Positions 51,510 to 60,735 of a stretch of 64,000 nucleotides of DNA are shown here, piece by piece (positions within the stretch are counted from its first letter, which is position 1; the number at the start of each line of letters is the position of its first letter). The DNA is taken from assembly GCF_019127135.1 (NCBI RefSeq), contig NZ_JAHOEA010000014.1, forward strand, positions 1 through 64,000, read 5' to 3'. A model generated the notes under the pieces. It was not told the origin of the DNA, searched no databases, and was given only the letters and a program-made list of their open reading frames with translations. Made by a program: the position numbers and the translations under genes. This DNA is from Segatella copri (GTDB lineage Bacteria; Bacteroidota; Bacteroidia; Bacteroidales; Bacteroidaceae).

Positions 51510-53555
51510 ATGGATTTTAAGATTACATCAAAATATAAGCCGACTGGCGACCAACCGCAAGCCATCAGGCAACTCACAGAGGGGGTGCTTGAAGGAGACC
51601 CTGCACAGGTGTTGTTGGGTGTAACCGGCTCGGGTAAGACCTTTACGGTGGCAAACGTGATTGCCAACGTGGGGAAGCCTACGCTCATCTTGAGCCACAA
51701 CAAGACTCTTGCCGCCCAACTGTATCAGGAGATGAAGGGTTTCTTCCCTGAGAACGCTGTAGAATATTATGTTTCATACTACGACTATTATCAGCCGGAA
51801 GCTTATCTGCCAACTACTGATACATATATAGAAAAAGACCTCGCCATCAATGATGAAATAGACAAGTTGCGACTCGGTGCTGTTTCTGCCCTTCTCTCGG
51901 GCAGAAAGGATGTCATCGTTGTCTCATCCGTATCGTGCATCTATGGTATGGGCGGACCTGTGGCGATGCAGGAGAACATCATCAAGATTCATCGCGGGCA
52001 GCGACTCGACAGAAATGAATTTCTGAGGAAACTCGTTGATGCACTTTACGTTAGAAATGACATAGAACTGCAACGTGGCAACTTTAGAGTGAAAGGCGAA
52101 ACGGTTGACATCTTTATGGCTTACAGCGATCATGTTTTGCGCATAACATGGTGGGACGATGAGATTGACAGTATCGAAGAAGTGGATTCGCTCACTTATC
52201 ACCGCCTTGCCTCGTTCGAAGATTACGAGATTTATCCAGCCAACCTTTTCGTAACATCAAAAGAACAGCAGGAAAGTGCTATTCGCAGAATTCAGGACGA
52301 TCTGGTTAAACAGGTAGAATTCTTCAAGAGTATTGGAGATGGAATCAAGGCACAGCGCATCAAGGAACGTGTAGAATATGATATGGAAATGATCAAGGAA
52401 TTAGGCCACTGTTCGGGCATTGAGAACTATTCCCGTTATTTCGATGGCAGACATGAAGGCGAACGCCCGTATTGCCTGCTCGATTTCTTCCCTAAAGATT
52501 TCCTGCTTGTGGTTGACGAGAGCCATGTGAGCATCCCGCAGATTGGTGCCATGTATGGAGGCGACCGGGCACGAAAGAAGAACCTGGTAGAATATGGTTT
52601 CCGTTTGCCTGCTGCCTTCGACAACCGTCCGCTGAAGTTCGAGGAATTTCATGATCTCATTCCGCAGGCCATCTACGTAAGTGCAACTCCGGCAGACTAT
52701 GAATTGAGAGAAGCCGAAGGCGTGGTTGTAGAACAGCTGATTCGTCCTACAGGACTCCTGGATCCGGAAATCGAAGTCCGTCCAAGTGAGAACCAGATAG
52801 ATGATCTTCTGGATGAAATATTAACAAGAACACACCGCAACGAGCGAGTTCTGATTACGACTCTTACAAAGCGTATGGCAGAAGAACTCACTGAGTTCCT
52901 GCTCAATCACAATGTAAAGGCTGCCTATATCCACAGTGATGTGGCAACCTTAGACCGAGTAAAGATTATGAACGACCTACGTGCTGGTGTCTACGATGTG
53001 CTGGTGGGTGTCAACCTGTTACGAGAAGGACTCGACTTGCCAGAAGTTTCGCTCGTAGCTATTCTCGATGCAGATAAGGAAGGGTTCCTGCGCAGTCACC
53101 GTTCTCTGACCCAGACAGCTGGCCGTGCAGCCCGAAACGTGAACGGAAAGGTAATCATGTATGCAGACAACATCACAGACAGCATGCAGAAAACGATAGA
53201 TGAGACTGCCCGCCGCCGAAGCATCCAGTTGAAATACAATGCAGACCATGGCATTACACCAAAACAGATTGTGAAGGCAATAACCTCAGCTCTGCCTACT
53301 AGCAAGGAAGAGGGAGCAAAGATTGTTCCGATGGGAGCCGAGGGTTCTAAGCCTCGCGTCTACGTGGAACCGGAAAGTGCTGCCTTCGTTGCCGATCCTA
53401 TCGTGCGCAGTATGAGCAAGGAAGAACTGGAGAAGAGCATTGCCAATACTACGGCATTGATGAAGCAAGCTGCCAAAGACCTCGACTTCATGCAAGCTGC
53501 CCAATATCGCGATGAAATCATCCGATTGCAGAAGGAATTGGAAGAAAAGGGATAA
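51510..53555 (+). CDS. uvrB: Excinuclease ABC subunit B
   Basis: Damage-verifying helicase-like core of nucleotide excision repair. The 681 residues have Walker A GVTGSGKTFTVANV, the beta-hairpin YYVSYYDYYQPEAYLP, motif II DESHVS, motif VI QTAGRAARN, and a C-terminal UVR motif (MKQAAKDLDFMQAAQYRDEI) for UvrA/UvrC contact. Length is normal. Single gene with promoter and strong terminator; uvrA and uvrC are not in the window. Confidence 0.97.
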   Translation: MDFKITSKYKPTGDQPQAIRQLTEGVLEGDPAQVLLGVTGSGKTFTVANVIANVGKPTLILSHNKTLAAQLYQEMKGFFPENAVEYYVSYYDYYQPEAYLPTTDTYIEKDLAINDEIDKLRLGAVSALLSGRKDVIVVSSVSCIYGMGGPVAMQENIIKIHRGQRLDRNEFLRKLVDALYVRNDIELQRGNFRVKGETVDIFMAYSDHVLRITWWDDEIDSIEEVDSLTYHRLASFEDYEIYPANLFVTSKEQQESAIRRIQDDLVKQVEFFKSIGDGIKAQRIKERVEYDMEMIKELGHCSGIENYSRYFDGRHEGERPYCLLDFFPKDFLLVVDESHVSIPQIGAMYGGDRARKKNLVEYGFRLPAAFDNRPLKFEEFHDLIPQAIYVSATPADYELREAEGVVVEQLIRPTGLLDPEIEVRPSENQIDDLLDEILTRTHRNERVLITTLTKRMAEELTEFLLNHNVKAAYIHSDVATLDRVKIMNDLRAGVYDVLVGVNLLREGLDLPEVSLVAILDADKEGFLRSHRSLTQTAGRAARNVNGKVIMYADNITDSMQKTIDETARRRSIQLKYNADHGITPKQIVKAITSALPTSKEEGAKIVPMGAEGSKPRVYVEPESAAFVADPIVRSMSKEELEKSIANTTALMKQAAKDLDFMQAAQYRDEIIRLQKELEEKG

Positions 53556-53574
53556 ATTCAAAAGAAATAACCAT

Positions 53575-53620
53575 CAAAAAGAGGGTGTATCATAAATTAA
53601 TGATTCACCCTCTTTTTATT
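53575..53620 (+). terminator. Terminator of uvrB (probably bidirectional)
   Basis: AAAAAGAGGGTG pairs with CACCCTCTTTTT, with ATCATAAATTAATGAT inside. It lies between uvrB and the convergent YigZ gene. Confidence 0.88.
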
Positions 53621-53649
53621 TACCCAGCAGTTATTCATCTGTCTATCTG

Positions 53650-54237
53650 CTATTCAAACGACAGCTTTTTCAGACGGGAACGTAACTGCTCAGCCTCGCT
53701 CTTTCTGATAGAAAGTTTGATGCTGCAAGTATTATCGAAAGTCTGATCCAAGATACGCGGATTCATATCTTTTACAATCCTCATCACATCATTCATCATC
53801 GGATAAGTAAAATCATAGGTTACGATTTCCTCTATCTGTTGCGTAACCTCCTCGCAATGAGCCAGCGCATCAATGGCAGCTTCACGATAGGCAACAATGA
53901 GTCCGCTGGTTCCCAATTTCACTCCTCCGAAATATCGGATGACGACAATTAAAATATCCGTCAATTCTGATTTCGTGATTTGGCCGAGGATTGGTTTTCC
54001 TGCCGTAGAAGAAGGTTCGCCATCATCATTGGCACGGAACTCTGTCCGTTCAGGACCTAGCATATATGCATAACAACAATGTCGGGCATCGTAATATTTC
54101 TTACGGTACCCGGCAACAATTTCCTTCACCTCGTCAACAGTTGTAACATGGTGAGCAAAGGCGAGAAACTTACTCCTTTTCTCGGTGTAATATCCCTCGC
54201 CTATCGTATCTGATATAGTCTTAAATTCGTCTATCAT
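53650..54237 (-). CDS. YigZ/IMPACT family protein
   Basis: A 195-residue protein of the YigZ/IMPACT family: KRSKFLAFAHHV, the signature FRANDDGEPSSTAGKPIL, and VVIRYFGGVKLGTSGLIVAY. The N-terminal IMPACT domain is followed by a short alpha/beta domain. Role is poorly defined; a link to translation control is suggested for the eukaryotic member. It is the last gene of serC-serA-DUF1015-YigZ, overlapping the DUF1015 gene by one base. Confidence 0.9.
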   Translation of the reverse strand: MIDEFKTISDTIGEGYYTEKRSKFLAFAHHVTTVDEVKEIVAGYRKKYYDARHCCYAYMLGPERTEFRANDDGEPSSTAGKPILGQITKSELTDILIVVIRYFGGVKLGTSGLIVAYREAAIDALAHCEEVTQQIEEIVTYDFTYPMMNDVMRIVKDMNPRILDQTFDNTCSIKLSIRKSEAEQLRSRLKKLSFE

Positions 54238-55571
54238 TAATCCAACTTGTGAATAATCAAACCGCTGCGCAACTTAGGTTCAAACCATGTTGCCTTAGGT
54301 GGCATAATCTTACCACTGTCAGCGATATCCATAATCTGCTGCATAGAAACCGGATGCAAAGCAAGTGCCATCTTCATCTCACCGCTATCCACACGACGCT
54401 TCAACTCACCGAGACCGCGAAGACCACCAACAAAGTCGATGCGCTTATCAGAACGTAAATCCTTGATACCCAGGATTTCATCAAGAATCAGACGAGATGA
54501 AATATCCACATCGAGCACGCCGATTGGATCTGCATCGTCGTAGGTTCCTGGCTTGGCAAACAAACCATACCATTTACCATCCAGATACAGGAGGAAAGAA
54601 TGGAGAGCTGCTGGTTTCAGAATATCCAAGCCAAACTGGCTGATAGCATCATCAATAGCCATCTTTTCATAGCAAGGTATGCCCTCTTCATCACCAGATA
54701 CATTCACATTGATTGCATCAATATCTATCACCTCGAAGTTCTTTGTCAAAGCATCGAGGAACTGATCAGAAGTCAGACCATTCAAATCCTTCACAACTCG
54801 GTTATAATCGAGAATGGTAAGCTGACTTGCCTGGAAACAAACTGCCATAAAGTAGTTATATTCCTCCTTACCTGTATGATTAGGATTCTGCTTAGCTTTT
54901 TCTGCACCTACCAGAGCTGCTGCTGCAGAACGGTGATGACCGTCAGCAATATAAAGGCTAGGCATCTTGGCAAATTCCGCTGTAATTGTGGCAATATCCT
55001 GATCATCGCTTACAACCCAGAACTGATGACGGAAACCATCAATTGGAGCAATGAAATCATATTCCGGCGTTGTTGCTGCATAACGCATCAGAAGTTCGTT
55101 TAGCACCTCATTATCAGGATAAGCGAAGAATACTGGTTCGATATTGGCATTGCATACACGCACATGCTTCATACGGTCTTCTTCCTTATCGCGGCGTGTC
55201 AGCTCATGTTTCTTGATGACACCCGTCATATAGTCGTTTACATACGCACCTACCACAAGACCATACTGAGTCTTGCCGTTCATCGTCTGTGCATAGATAT
55301 AATACTGTTCCTTATCATCCTGTTTCAACCAGCCATTCTCCTGGAACTTTCTGAAGTTCTCTGCAGCGCTTTCATAAACGCGAGGATCGTACTCAGAAGT
55401 ACCTGGTTCGAAATTGATTTCAGGTTTAATAATATGATAAAGGCTCTTCTCGTTATCGCCAGCCTCGGCACGTGCTTCCTCAGAATTGAGAACATCGTAA
55501 GGACGAGACTCAACTTGCTCAACGAGATTTTTAGGAGGTCTTACTCCCTTAAAAGGTTTTACTATTGCCAT
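54237..55571 (-). CDS. DUF1015 family protein
   Basis: A 444-residue DUF1015 protein: MAIVKPFKGVRPPKNLVEQV, PYDVLNSEEARA, ADGHHRSAAAAL and the end with KATWFEPKLRSGLIIHKLD. DUF1015 genes sit beside serA and serC in many bacteria, as here. The HHR motif recalls ParB/Srx-fold serine kinases (SbnI, SerK), so a kinase or nucleotide-dependent role in serine metabolism is a reasonable guess, not shown. 104 nt from serA. Confidence 0.88.
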   Translation of the reverse strand: MAIVKPFKGVRPPKNLVEQVESRPYDVLNSEEARAEAGDNEKSLYHIIKPEINFEPGTSEYDPRVYESAAENFRKFQENGWLKQDDKEQYYIYAQTMNGKTQYGLVVGAYVNDYMTGVIKKHELTRRDKEEDRMKHVRVCNANIEPVFFAYPDNEVLNELLMRYAATTPEYDFIAPIDGFRHQFWVVSDDQDIATITAEFAKMPSLYIADGHHRSAAAALVGAEKAKQNPNHTGKEEYNYFMAVCFQASQLTILDYNRVVKDLNGLTSDQFLDALTKNFEVIDIDAINVNVSGDEEGIPCYEKMAIDDAISQFGLDILKPAALHSFLLYLDGKWYGLFAKPGTYDDADPIGVLDVDISSRLILDEILGIKDLRSDKRIDFVGGLRGLGELKRRVDSGEMKMALALHPVSMQQIMDIADSGKIMPPKATWFEPKLRSGLIIHKLD

Positions 55572-55675
55572 AATATTTCGTTTAAATTGACTAGTTTAAT
55601 AAAAACATGAAAAGCCCATCAAGAGTGCTTCTGTGAAAAAGCACCCTTCATGAGCTATATGTATGGGAAGAATAA

Positions 55676-56593
55676 TTACTTATTTACCTGGAACTTAGTG
55701 CATCCATCCTTAAAGAACGCATTAATCTGCTTAGCTGCAGCAATACCGGCATTGATATTTGCTTCTGCAGTCTGTGCACCCATCTTCTTAGGAGTTGAGA
55801 AGTATCTACCCTCGAACTTGGCAAAGTCTGCATCAGCATCAGGCTTGATATCAGTGATGAACTTCAAGTCCTCACGCTCAGTGAGAAGTTTCAGGAGCTC
55901 AGGCTCATTGATAACTTCCTTACGCGCTGTATTGATGAGGATGCCACCCTTAGGCAACTGGTTTACGGTCTTGTAGTCGATGCTCTTGATAGTCTCTGGA
56001 GTAGCAGGGATATGAAGAGAAACGATGTCACAAGTCTGGAACAACTCATCCTGTGACTTTACAGCATGCACACCGGCAGCCTCGATAACATCAGCTGGGC
56101 AGAATGCATCGTAAGCAGCTACCTCCATGCCAAATCCCTTGGCGATGCGAGCCACATTTCGACCAACATTACCGAAAGCAAGAATACCCAGTTTCTTGCC
56201 CTTCAACTCAGAACCAGCCTTGCCGTTGTAGAAATTACGAACGGTGTAAACCAACAAGCCGAATACCAACTCAGCTACTGCGTTAGAGTTCTGACCAGGA
56301 GTATTCTCAGCCACTACATTATGAGCAGTAGCAGCAGCCAGGTCGATGTTATCATAACCTGCACCAGCACGAACGATAATCTTCAGGTTCTTTGCTGCAT
56401 CAAGCACCTCGGCATCAGCCTTGTCAGAACGGATAATCATCGCGTCCACATCCTTCACTGCATCGAGAAGCTGTGCTTTTTCTGTATACTTTTCGAGCAA
56501 GACAAGTTCGTTGCCTGCTCCCTCTATTTCTTTCTTAATGCCGTCCACAGCAGCCGCTGCGAATGGCTTTTCTGTTGCAACTAATACTTTCAT
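55676..56593 (-). CDS. serA: Phosphoglycerate dehydrogenase, short Lys-type
   Basis: First step of serine synthesis from 3-phosphoglycerate. The 305 residues have RAGAGYDNIDL, the NAD fold GILAFGNVGRNVARI, SLHIPATPETIKSI, and LINTARKEVINEP. At the place where D-2-hydroxyacid dehydrogenases have catalytic His (TPHxGAST) this one reads TPKKMGAQT (Lys269/Lys270). As I recall, Entamoeba and Bacteroides-type enzymes use Lys there. There is no C-terminal ACT domain, so no classic serine feedback. It follows serC by 137 nt with GTTCAAAG repeats between. Confidence 0.9.
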   Translation of the reverse strand: MKVLVATEKPFAAAAVDGIKKEIEGAGNELVLLEKYTEKAQLLDAVKDVDAMIIRSDKADAEVLDAAKNLKIIVRAGAGYDNIDLAAATAHNVVAENTPGQNSNAVAELVFGLLVYTVRNFYNGKAGSELKGKKLGILAFGNVGRNVARIAKGFGMEVAAYDAFCPADVIEAAGVHAVKSQDELFQTCDIVSLHIPATPETIKSIDYKTVNQLPKGGILINTARKEVINEPELLKLLTEREDLKFITDIKPDADADFAKFEGRYFSTPKKMGAQTAEANINAGIAAAKQINAFFKDGCTKFQVNK

Positions 56594-56730
56594 ATTACGA
56601 TTTTACTTGGAACTTTGAGCCTTGAACTTTGAACTTTATGATTTGCTTTTTCAATATTTCCAGATTATACATAGATATATAATCTTTGGAGTAATCATAA
56701 AGTTCAAAGTTCCAAGTTCAATGTTCAATG
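56594..56730. repeat. GTTCAAAG-type repeats between serC and serA
   Basis: Left part about 56603-56640 (GGAACTTTGAGCCTTGAACT) and right part about 56698-56730 (AAAGTTCAAAGTTCCAAGTT) are roughly complementary, so the gap can fold into a long stem. Related sequence occurs at 14205-14240 and 21045-21106. Confidence 0.65.
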
Positions 56731-57801
56731 TTAATACTTAGCTTCAAAATCCTGCATGGCCTTGACGAGTGCCTGAACACCCTCCATGGTCTGTGCATTG
56801 TAGCAGCTGGCACGGAAACCACCCACTGAGCGGTGACCCTTGATACCTACCATGCCACGCTCTGTAGCGAAGTCGAGGAATGGCTTCTCCAACTCCTTGT
56901 ACTCATCGTTCATCACGAAGCAGATGTTCATCAAAGAACGGGATGCTTCTTCAACAGTACCCTTGAAGAGTTTGTTGCGGTCGATTTCAGCATAAAGAAC
57001 TTCTGCACGTTCGTGAGCTCGCTTGTCAGCAGCCTCAACACCACCATTAGCCTTCAACCAGCGGAGATTCTCCATCAAGGTATAGATAGGAACAACAGGA
57101 GGAGTATTGAACATACTGCCCTTCTCTACGTGAGTACGATAATCGAGCATAGTAGGAAGCTCGCGAGGAGCCTTGCCGAGCATATCATCCTTTACGATGA
57201 TAACAGTAACACCAGCCATAGAAAGATTCTTCTGAGCACCTGCATAGATGGCAGTATACTTAGAAACATCTACTGGACGGCTCATGATATCTGAAGACAT
57301 ATCAGAAATCAATGGTACGTTTACATCTGGATCAACACGGAGTTCAGTACCATATATAGTATTGTTGCTTGTCAAATGCAAGTAATCACAATCGGCTGGT
57401 ACAGTGTTAGGAACCTGTGGATAGAAAGTGAAATTGGCGTCGGACGATGATGCGATCTCCACGACCTCACCAAAATGCTTTGCCTCTTTCATTGCCTTCT
57501 TAGCCCAAGTGCCAGAATTAATGTAGGCAGCCTTCTTGATGAGGAAGTTTGCTGGAATCTGCATAAACTGCAATGATGCACCACCACCAAGGAAGATTAC
57601 GGAATAACCCTCAGGAATGTCAAGAAGCTCCTTGAATAAGGAGACTGCCTCATCAACTACTGGCTGGAAATCCTTAGCACGGTGGCTGATTTCCATCAAT
57701 GAAAGACCTGAACCATTAAAATCCAAAATCTGCTTTGCTGTGTTCTCAATCACTTCGCGTGGAAGCATTGATGGACCTGCGTTAAAATTGTACTTCTTCA
57801 T
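56731..57801 (-). CDS. serC: Phosphoserine aminotransferase
   Basis: Second step of serine synthesis (also used for pyridoxal). The 356 residues of this class-V aminotransferase have [27 protein letters not shown], the PLP Lys in [12 protein letters not shown], and [14 protein letters not shown] near the end. Length is normal. First gene of the serine unit. Confidence 0.96.
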   Translation of the reverse strand: MKKYNFNAGPSMLPREVIENTAKQILDFNGSGLSLMEISHRAKDFQPVVDEAVSLFKELLDIPEGYSVIFLGGGASLQFMQIPANFLIKKAAYINSGTWAKKAMKEAKHFGEVVEIASSSDANFTFYPQVPNTVPADCDYLHLTSNNTIYGTELRVDPDVNVPLISDMSSDIMSRPVDVSKYTAIYAGAQKNLSMAGVTVIIVKDDMLGKAPRELPTMLDYRTHVEKGSMFNTPPVVPIYTLMENLRWLKANGGVEAADKRAHERAEVLYAEIDRNKLFKGTVEEASRSLMNICFVMNDEYKELEKPFLDFATERGMVGIKGHRSVGGFRASCYNAQTMEGVQALVKAMQDFEAKY

Positions 57802-58087
57802 CTTTGTATAATTATTTAAGTTTTATACGATATAATCCTGTTAGCAGGAAAAATTAATGCACAATACACCCATATAGGATACATAGTAAACCTTTGGATT
57901 GTATTTACGACTGCGAAATTACACTTTTTATTTGAAACTACCAAATTTTTCTGCACATTTTTAGCGTTTTGCGCAGATTTCTTTCATTATGTTAGTCATT
58001 TTAGTATAATAACTGCATATTTATGTCTATTTTTACAATTATTATACATTAGCAAGCAACAAGGAAAAGATAGCAGCAGTTTGTCAA
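57802..58087. other. Intergenic region upstream of serC
   Basis: 286 bases, A/T rich, no gene. A weak -7-like box TAATTTCG on the minus strand (57914-57921) sits 113 nt before serC. Nothing else recognised. Confidence 0.4.
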
Positions 58088-59407
58088 CTACCTTACCTCT
58101 TCCACTATCGTTTTGACACCTTTTATCTTTTCGCCCTTGACATTATTCAGTAAGCTACGTAACTTCGTTCGGGAAATGGCAGCATAAGCATAACGGTCAT
58201 TGACATCAATCTTGCCGATTTCAGCCGACTGCAGCCCACCCTTCTTGCAAAGGAAGCCTAAGATGTCACCCTTGCTAATCTTATCCTTCTTTCCTTTACC
58301 TATATATATAGTAACCATCTTAGGTTTAGCTGGCGCAGGAAGTTGATCAGCAGCAGGCATCTCGTAATCCTCAATTTCAGCATCCACATATTCCGGAATA
58401 TGCTCTTCAGGACCTAACAGGAAGAAAGCCTTGCCCTGGGCTTCCCATCTTGCCGTACGTCCTACACGATGGATATAACCATCTTCGCTCTCCGGCATGT
58501 GATAATGGATGATGTTATCTATATCAGGAATATCAAGTCCGCGCGAAGCCAGATCCGTACTCACCAGAATATTGGCACTTCCGTTGCTAAAACGGTAGAG
58601 AGAAGCCTCTCGCTCCTTCTGTTCCAGTCCACCATGGAAGAAAGATGTAGAAAAACCTTGTTCTACCAGATATTTGTTGGTACGCTCTACACTATCACGG
58701 TAATTGAGGAAAACAATAGTACTCTGGTCGCCCAGGCTACGGAGCAAAAGTGCCAGGCTCTCCAGTTTATCCTTTACCGGACTTTCCACCTTATATATAT
58801 GCACACGATCAGGAACCTGATCTTCATCCACACGGTAATCTATCTTTTCTACCCTGCCCATGTGTACGAAATGAGGAATTTCCTCTGCTTCGGTAGCAGA
58901 AAGCAGGAAGTGACGACGCAAGCCAGGCAAAGACTTAATCAGTCGGCTCATTTCGTCCTGGAAACCCATCTCCAGACACTTGTCAAACTCATCAATCACC
59001 AGGTATTTTATATGATATGGAGAAAGATTTCCCTTATCCAGATGATCATTGAGACGACCCGGAGTTCCAAATACAATCTGAGGACGAACCTGTTTCATCA
59101 CGCGATGCTCATCCATCGTAGCACGACCGCCATAGCAAGCCATCGCACGCAAACCGCTGCCCATATTCTTCAATACGTTAGCCGACTGCAAAGCGAGTTC
59201 TCTACCAGGAGTTACCACCACCGCCTGCGCCTCGTCATCAGTTGTATCTATAAGTTGGGTAAGAGGCAGAAGATAAGCCAGTGTTTTTCCGCTACCTGTT
59301 GGCGAAAGTACCACCACATCCTTGTTCCCGTGCAAGATTGCCTGCATAGAATCCTGCTGCATATCATTGAGCTCAATGCCCAGTCTATCTAAAATTCTGT
59401 CTATCAT
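58088..59407 (-). CDS. DEAD-box-type RNA helicase with DEFD motif, DbpA-like
   Basis: A 439-residue SF2 helicase: Q motif region, motif I SPTGSGKT, Ia TPGRELA, Ib TPGRL, motif II DEFD (in place of DEAD), motif III SAT, motif V STDLASRGLDIP, motif VI HRVGRTAR. The C-terminal part (about 365-439; VTIYIGKGKKDKISKGDILGFLCK) matches the DbpA RNA-binding domain that recognises 23S rRNA helix 92. It probably works in large-subunit assembly. No close operon partner. Confidence 0.92.
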   Translation of the reverse strand: MIDRILDRLGIELNDMQQDSMQAILHGNKDVVVLSPTGSGKTLAYLLPLTQLIDTTDDEAQAVVVTPGRELALQSANVLKNMGSGLRAMACYGGRATMDEHRVMKQVRPQIVFGTPGRLNDHLDKGNLSPYHIKYLVIDEFDKCLEMGFQDEMSRLIKSLPGLRRHFLLSATEAEEIPHFVHMGRVEKIDYRVDEDQVPDRVHIYKVESPVKDKLESLALLLRSLGDQSTIVFLNYRDSVERTNKYLVEQGFSTSFFHGGLEQKEREASLYRFSNGSANILVSTDLASRGLDIPDIDNIIHYHMPESEDGYIHRVGRTARWEAQGKAFFLLGPEEHIPEYVDAEIEDYEMPAADQLPAPAKPKMVTIYIGKGKKDKISKGDILGFLCKKGGLQSAEIGKIDVNDRYAYAAISRTKLRSLLNNVKGEKIKGVKTIVEEVR

Positions 59408-59485
59408 AAATTTCTAATAATCAATTTCTAAAGAGAAGTATTCTTTTATAAAGAGAAGTTTTCATAAATTCCTCATCATGAGGCA

Positions 59486-60712
59486 TTATTTCTTTTTCTG
59501 ATTGAGCAGTTTGTCAATCTCATCAAACTCCTTACCCATGTTCAGGTTCAGATAGATGGTATATAGCGGCAAAGCCCACTGTTCCTGCATATCAGGCGCC
59601 ATCGTTCTGTACTTCTGCAGATAAGGCATCGCACTGTTGTAAAGTCCGTCAATCTCCTGATGAGTTTTGCGGGATTGCTGCGAATTCTTATCCATTTCAA
59701 CCGCCTGATTGAAATAAGCCAAACCTATATTATAATAAGCACCAGCCAAAGAATCGTTCACAGCAAGTGCCCTTTTGCTCACTTCGATGCATTGCTTGAA
59801 ATCACCCATATTCAGGAGAATGGTTCCCTTGGTAAAGAGATAGATATCATTGTCGGGAGCTATCGCCAGCGCCTTATCTGCCACAGCGAGCGCAGAATCG
59901 AGCTGGTTCTCCTGCGAATAAAACTCTACCAGACGCGGGAAGAAGAACGGGAATTTCGGATCCCGCTCAAAACCTTCCTTCAAGGTCGAGAGATAGCGCG
60001 CAGTATCCTTCTCCAGTTTATAAGTCTCTGCCAGATACTGTAACATATAGTTATAATGAGCCGTATCTTTCAGCGCCTCATAAGAATGATGAAGCGTAGC
60101 TTTGGTATCTTGCATCTTATATCCGGCATAAACAGCCCAATAAGCAGCCGAAGAAAGATATTTGTCTTTTTGAGCATACTTATACGATTGGAACATCGGT
60201 GCTGTACTGCACGCTATGTACTGGTCAAAGAACTGATAAGCCTCCTTATATTTCTGCTTCCTGATAAACCAGGTTCCTCCGTTATAGAGGTTCGGCCGGA
60301 TTCTGTTCAAATATTCAGAGTGAGGCTTACGGAAATCAAACTCACATTTTCCTTTCTTATTAGGAATCATCTCAACGGAATCAAGTCCTTGGGCTATAAC
60401 GAAGAGCTGTCTGGTTGCATTGAAGAGTTGGGCTGTATCATACGCCTGTTTGAGATAGAGTTTTTCATTACCCTGCTCATACTGCTTCTTCACAGCATCG
60501 AAGAGAATGCTCCAAATCTTCCTGTTTTCCCGATTGGCAGAATCCGTCAGGAGTTTGCGCATACTGGATTCAGCCTTTGCCAAATCCTTGCCAGCCTTTA
60601 CCAGATCTTTGGCTGCAACAATCTCCTTCTTCTGTGCCTGCAACCCAGATGGTGCAAGCAGAAGGAAAAATGCCAGTAAAACCCATAAGTTTCTGAATAT
60701 CTGTCTTTTCAT
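59486..60712 (-). CDS. Exported tetratricopeptide repeat protein
   Basis: A 408-residue protein with signal peptide 1-26 (LLLAPSGLQAQ) and helical repeats; clear TPR-like units lie at about 280-345 (LDSALAVADKALAIAPDNDIYLF, DFKQCIEVSKRALAVNDSLA, AYYNIGLAYFNQAVEMDKN). Probably a periplasmic scaffold. It is 23 nt after the next membrane gene and belongs to a glgB-led run on the minus strand. Partner unknown. Confidence 0.85.
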   Translation of the reverse strand: MKRQIFRNLWVLLAFFLLLAPSGLQAQKKEIVAAKDLVKAGKDLAKAESSMRKLLTDSANRENRKIWSILFDAVKKQYEQGNEKLYLKQAYDTAQLFNATRQLFVIAQGLDSVEMIPNKKGKCEFDFRKPHSEYLNRIRPNLYNGGTWFIRKQKYKEAYQFFDQYIACSTAPMFQSYKYAQKDKYLSSAAYWAVYAGYKMQDTKATLHHSYEALKDTAHYNYMLQYLAETYKLEKDTARYLSTLKEGFERDPKFPFFFPRLVEFYSQENQLDSALAVADKALAIAPDNDIYLFTKGTILLNMGDFKQCIEVSKRALAVNDSLAGAYYNIGLAYFNQAVEMDKNSQQSRKTHQEIDGLYNSAMPYLQKYRTMAPDMQEQWALPLYTIYLNLNMGKEFDEIDKLLNQKKK

Positions 60713-60735
60713 ATCAATCTCCTTAATTAAAACTT

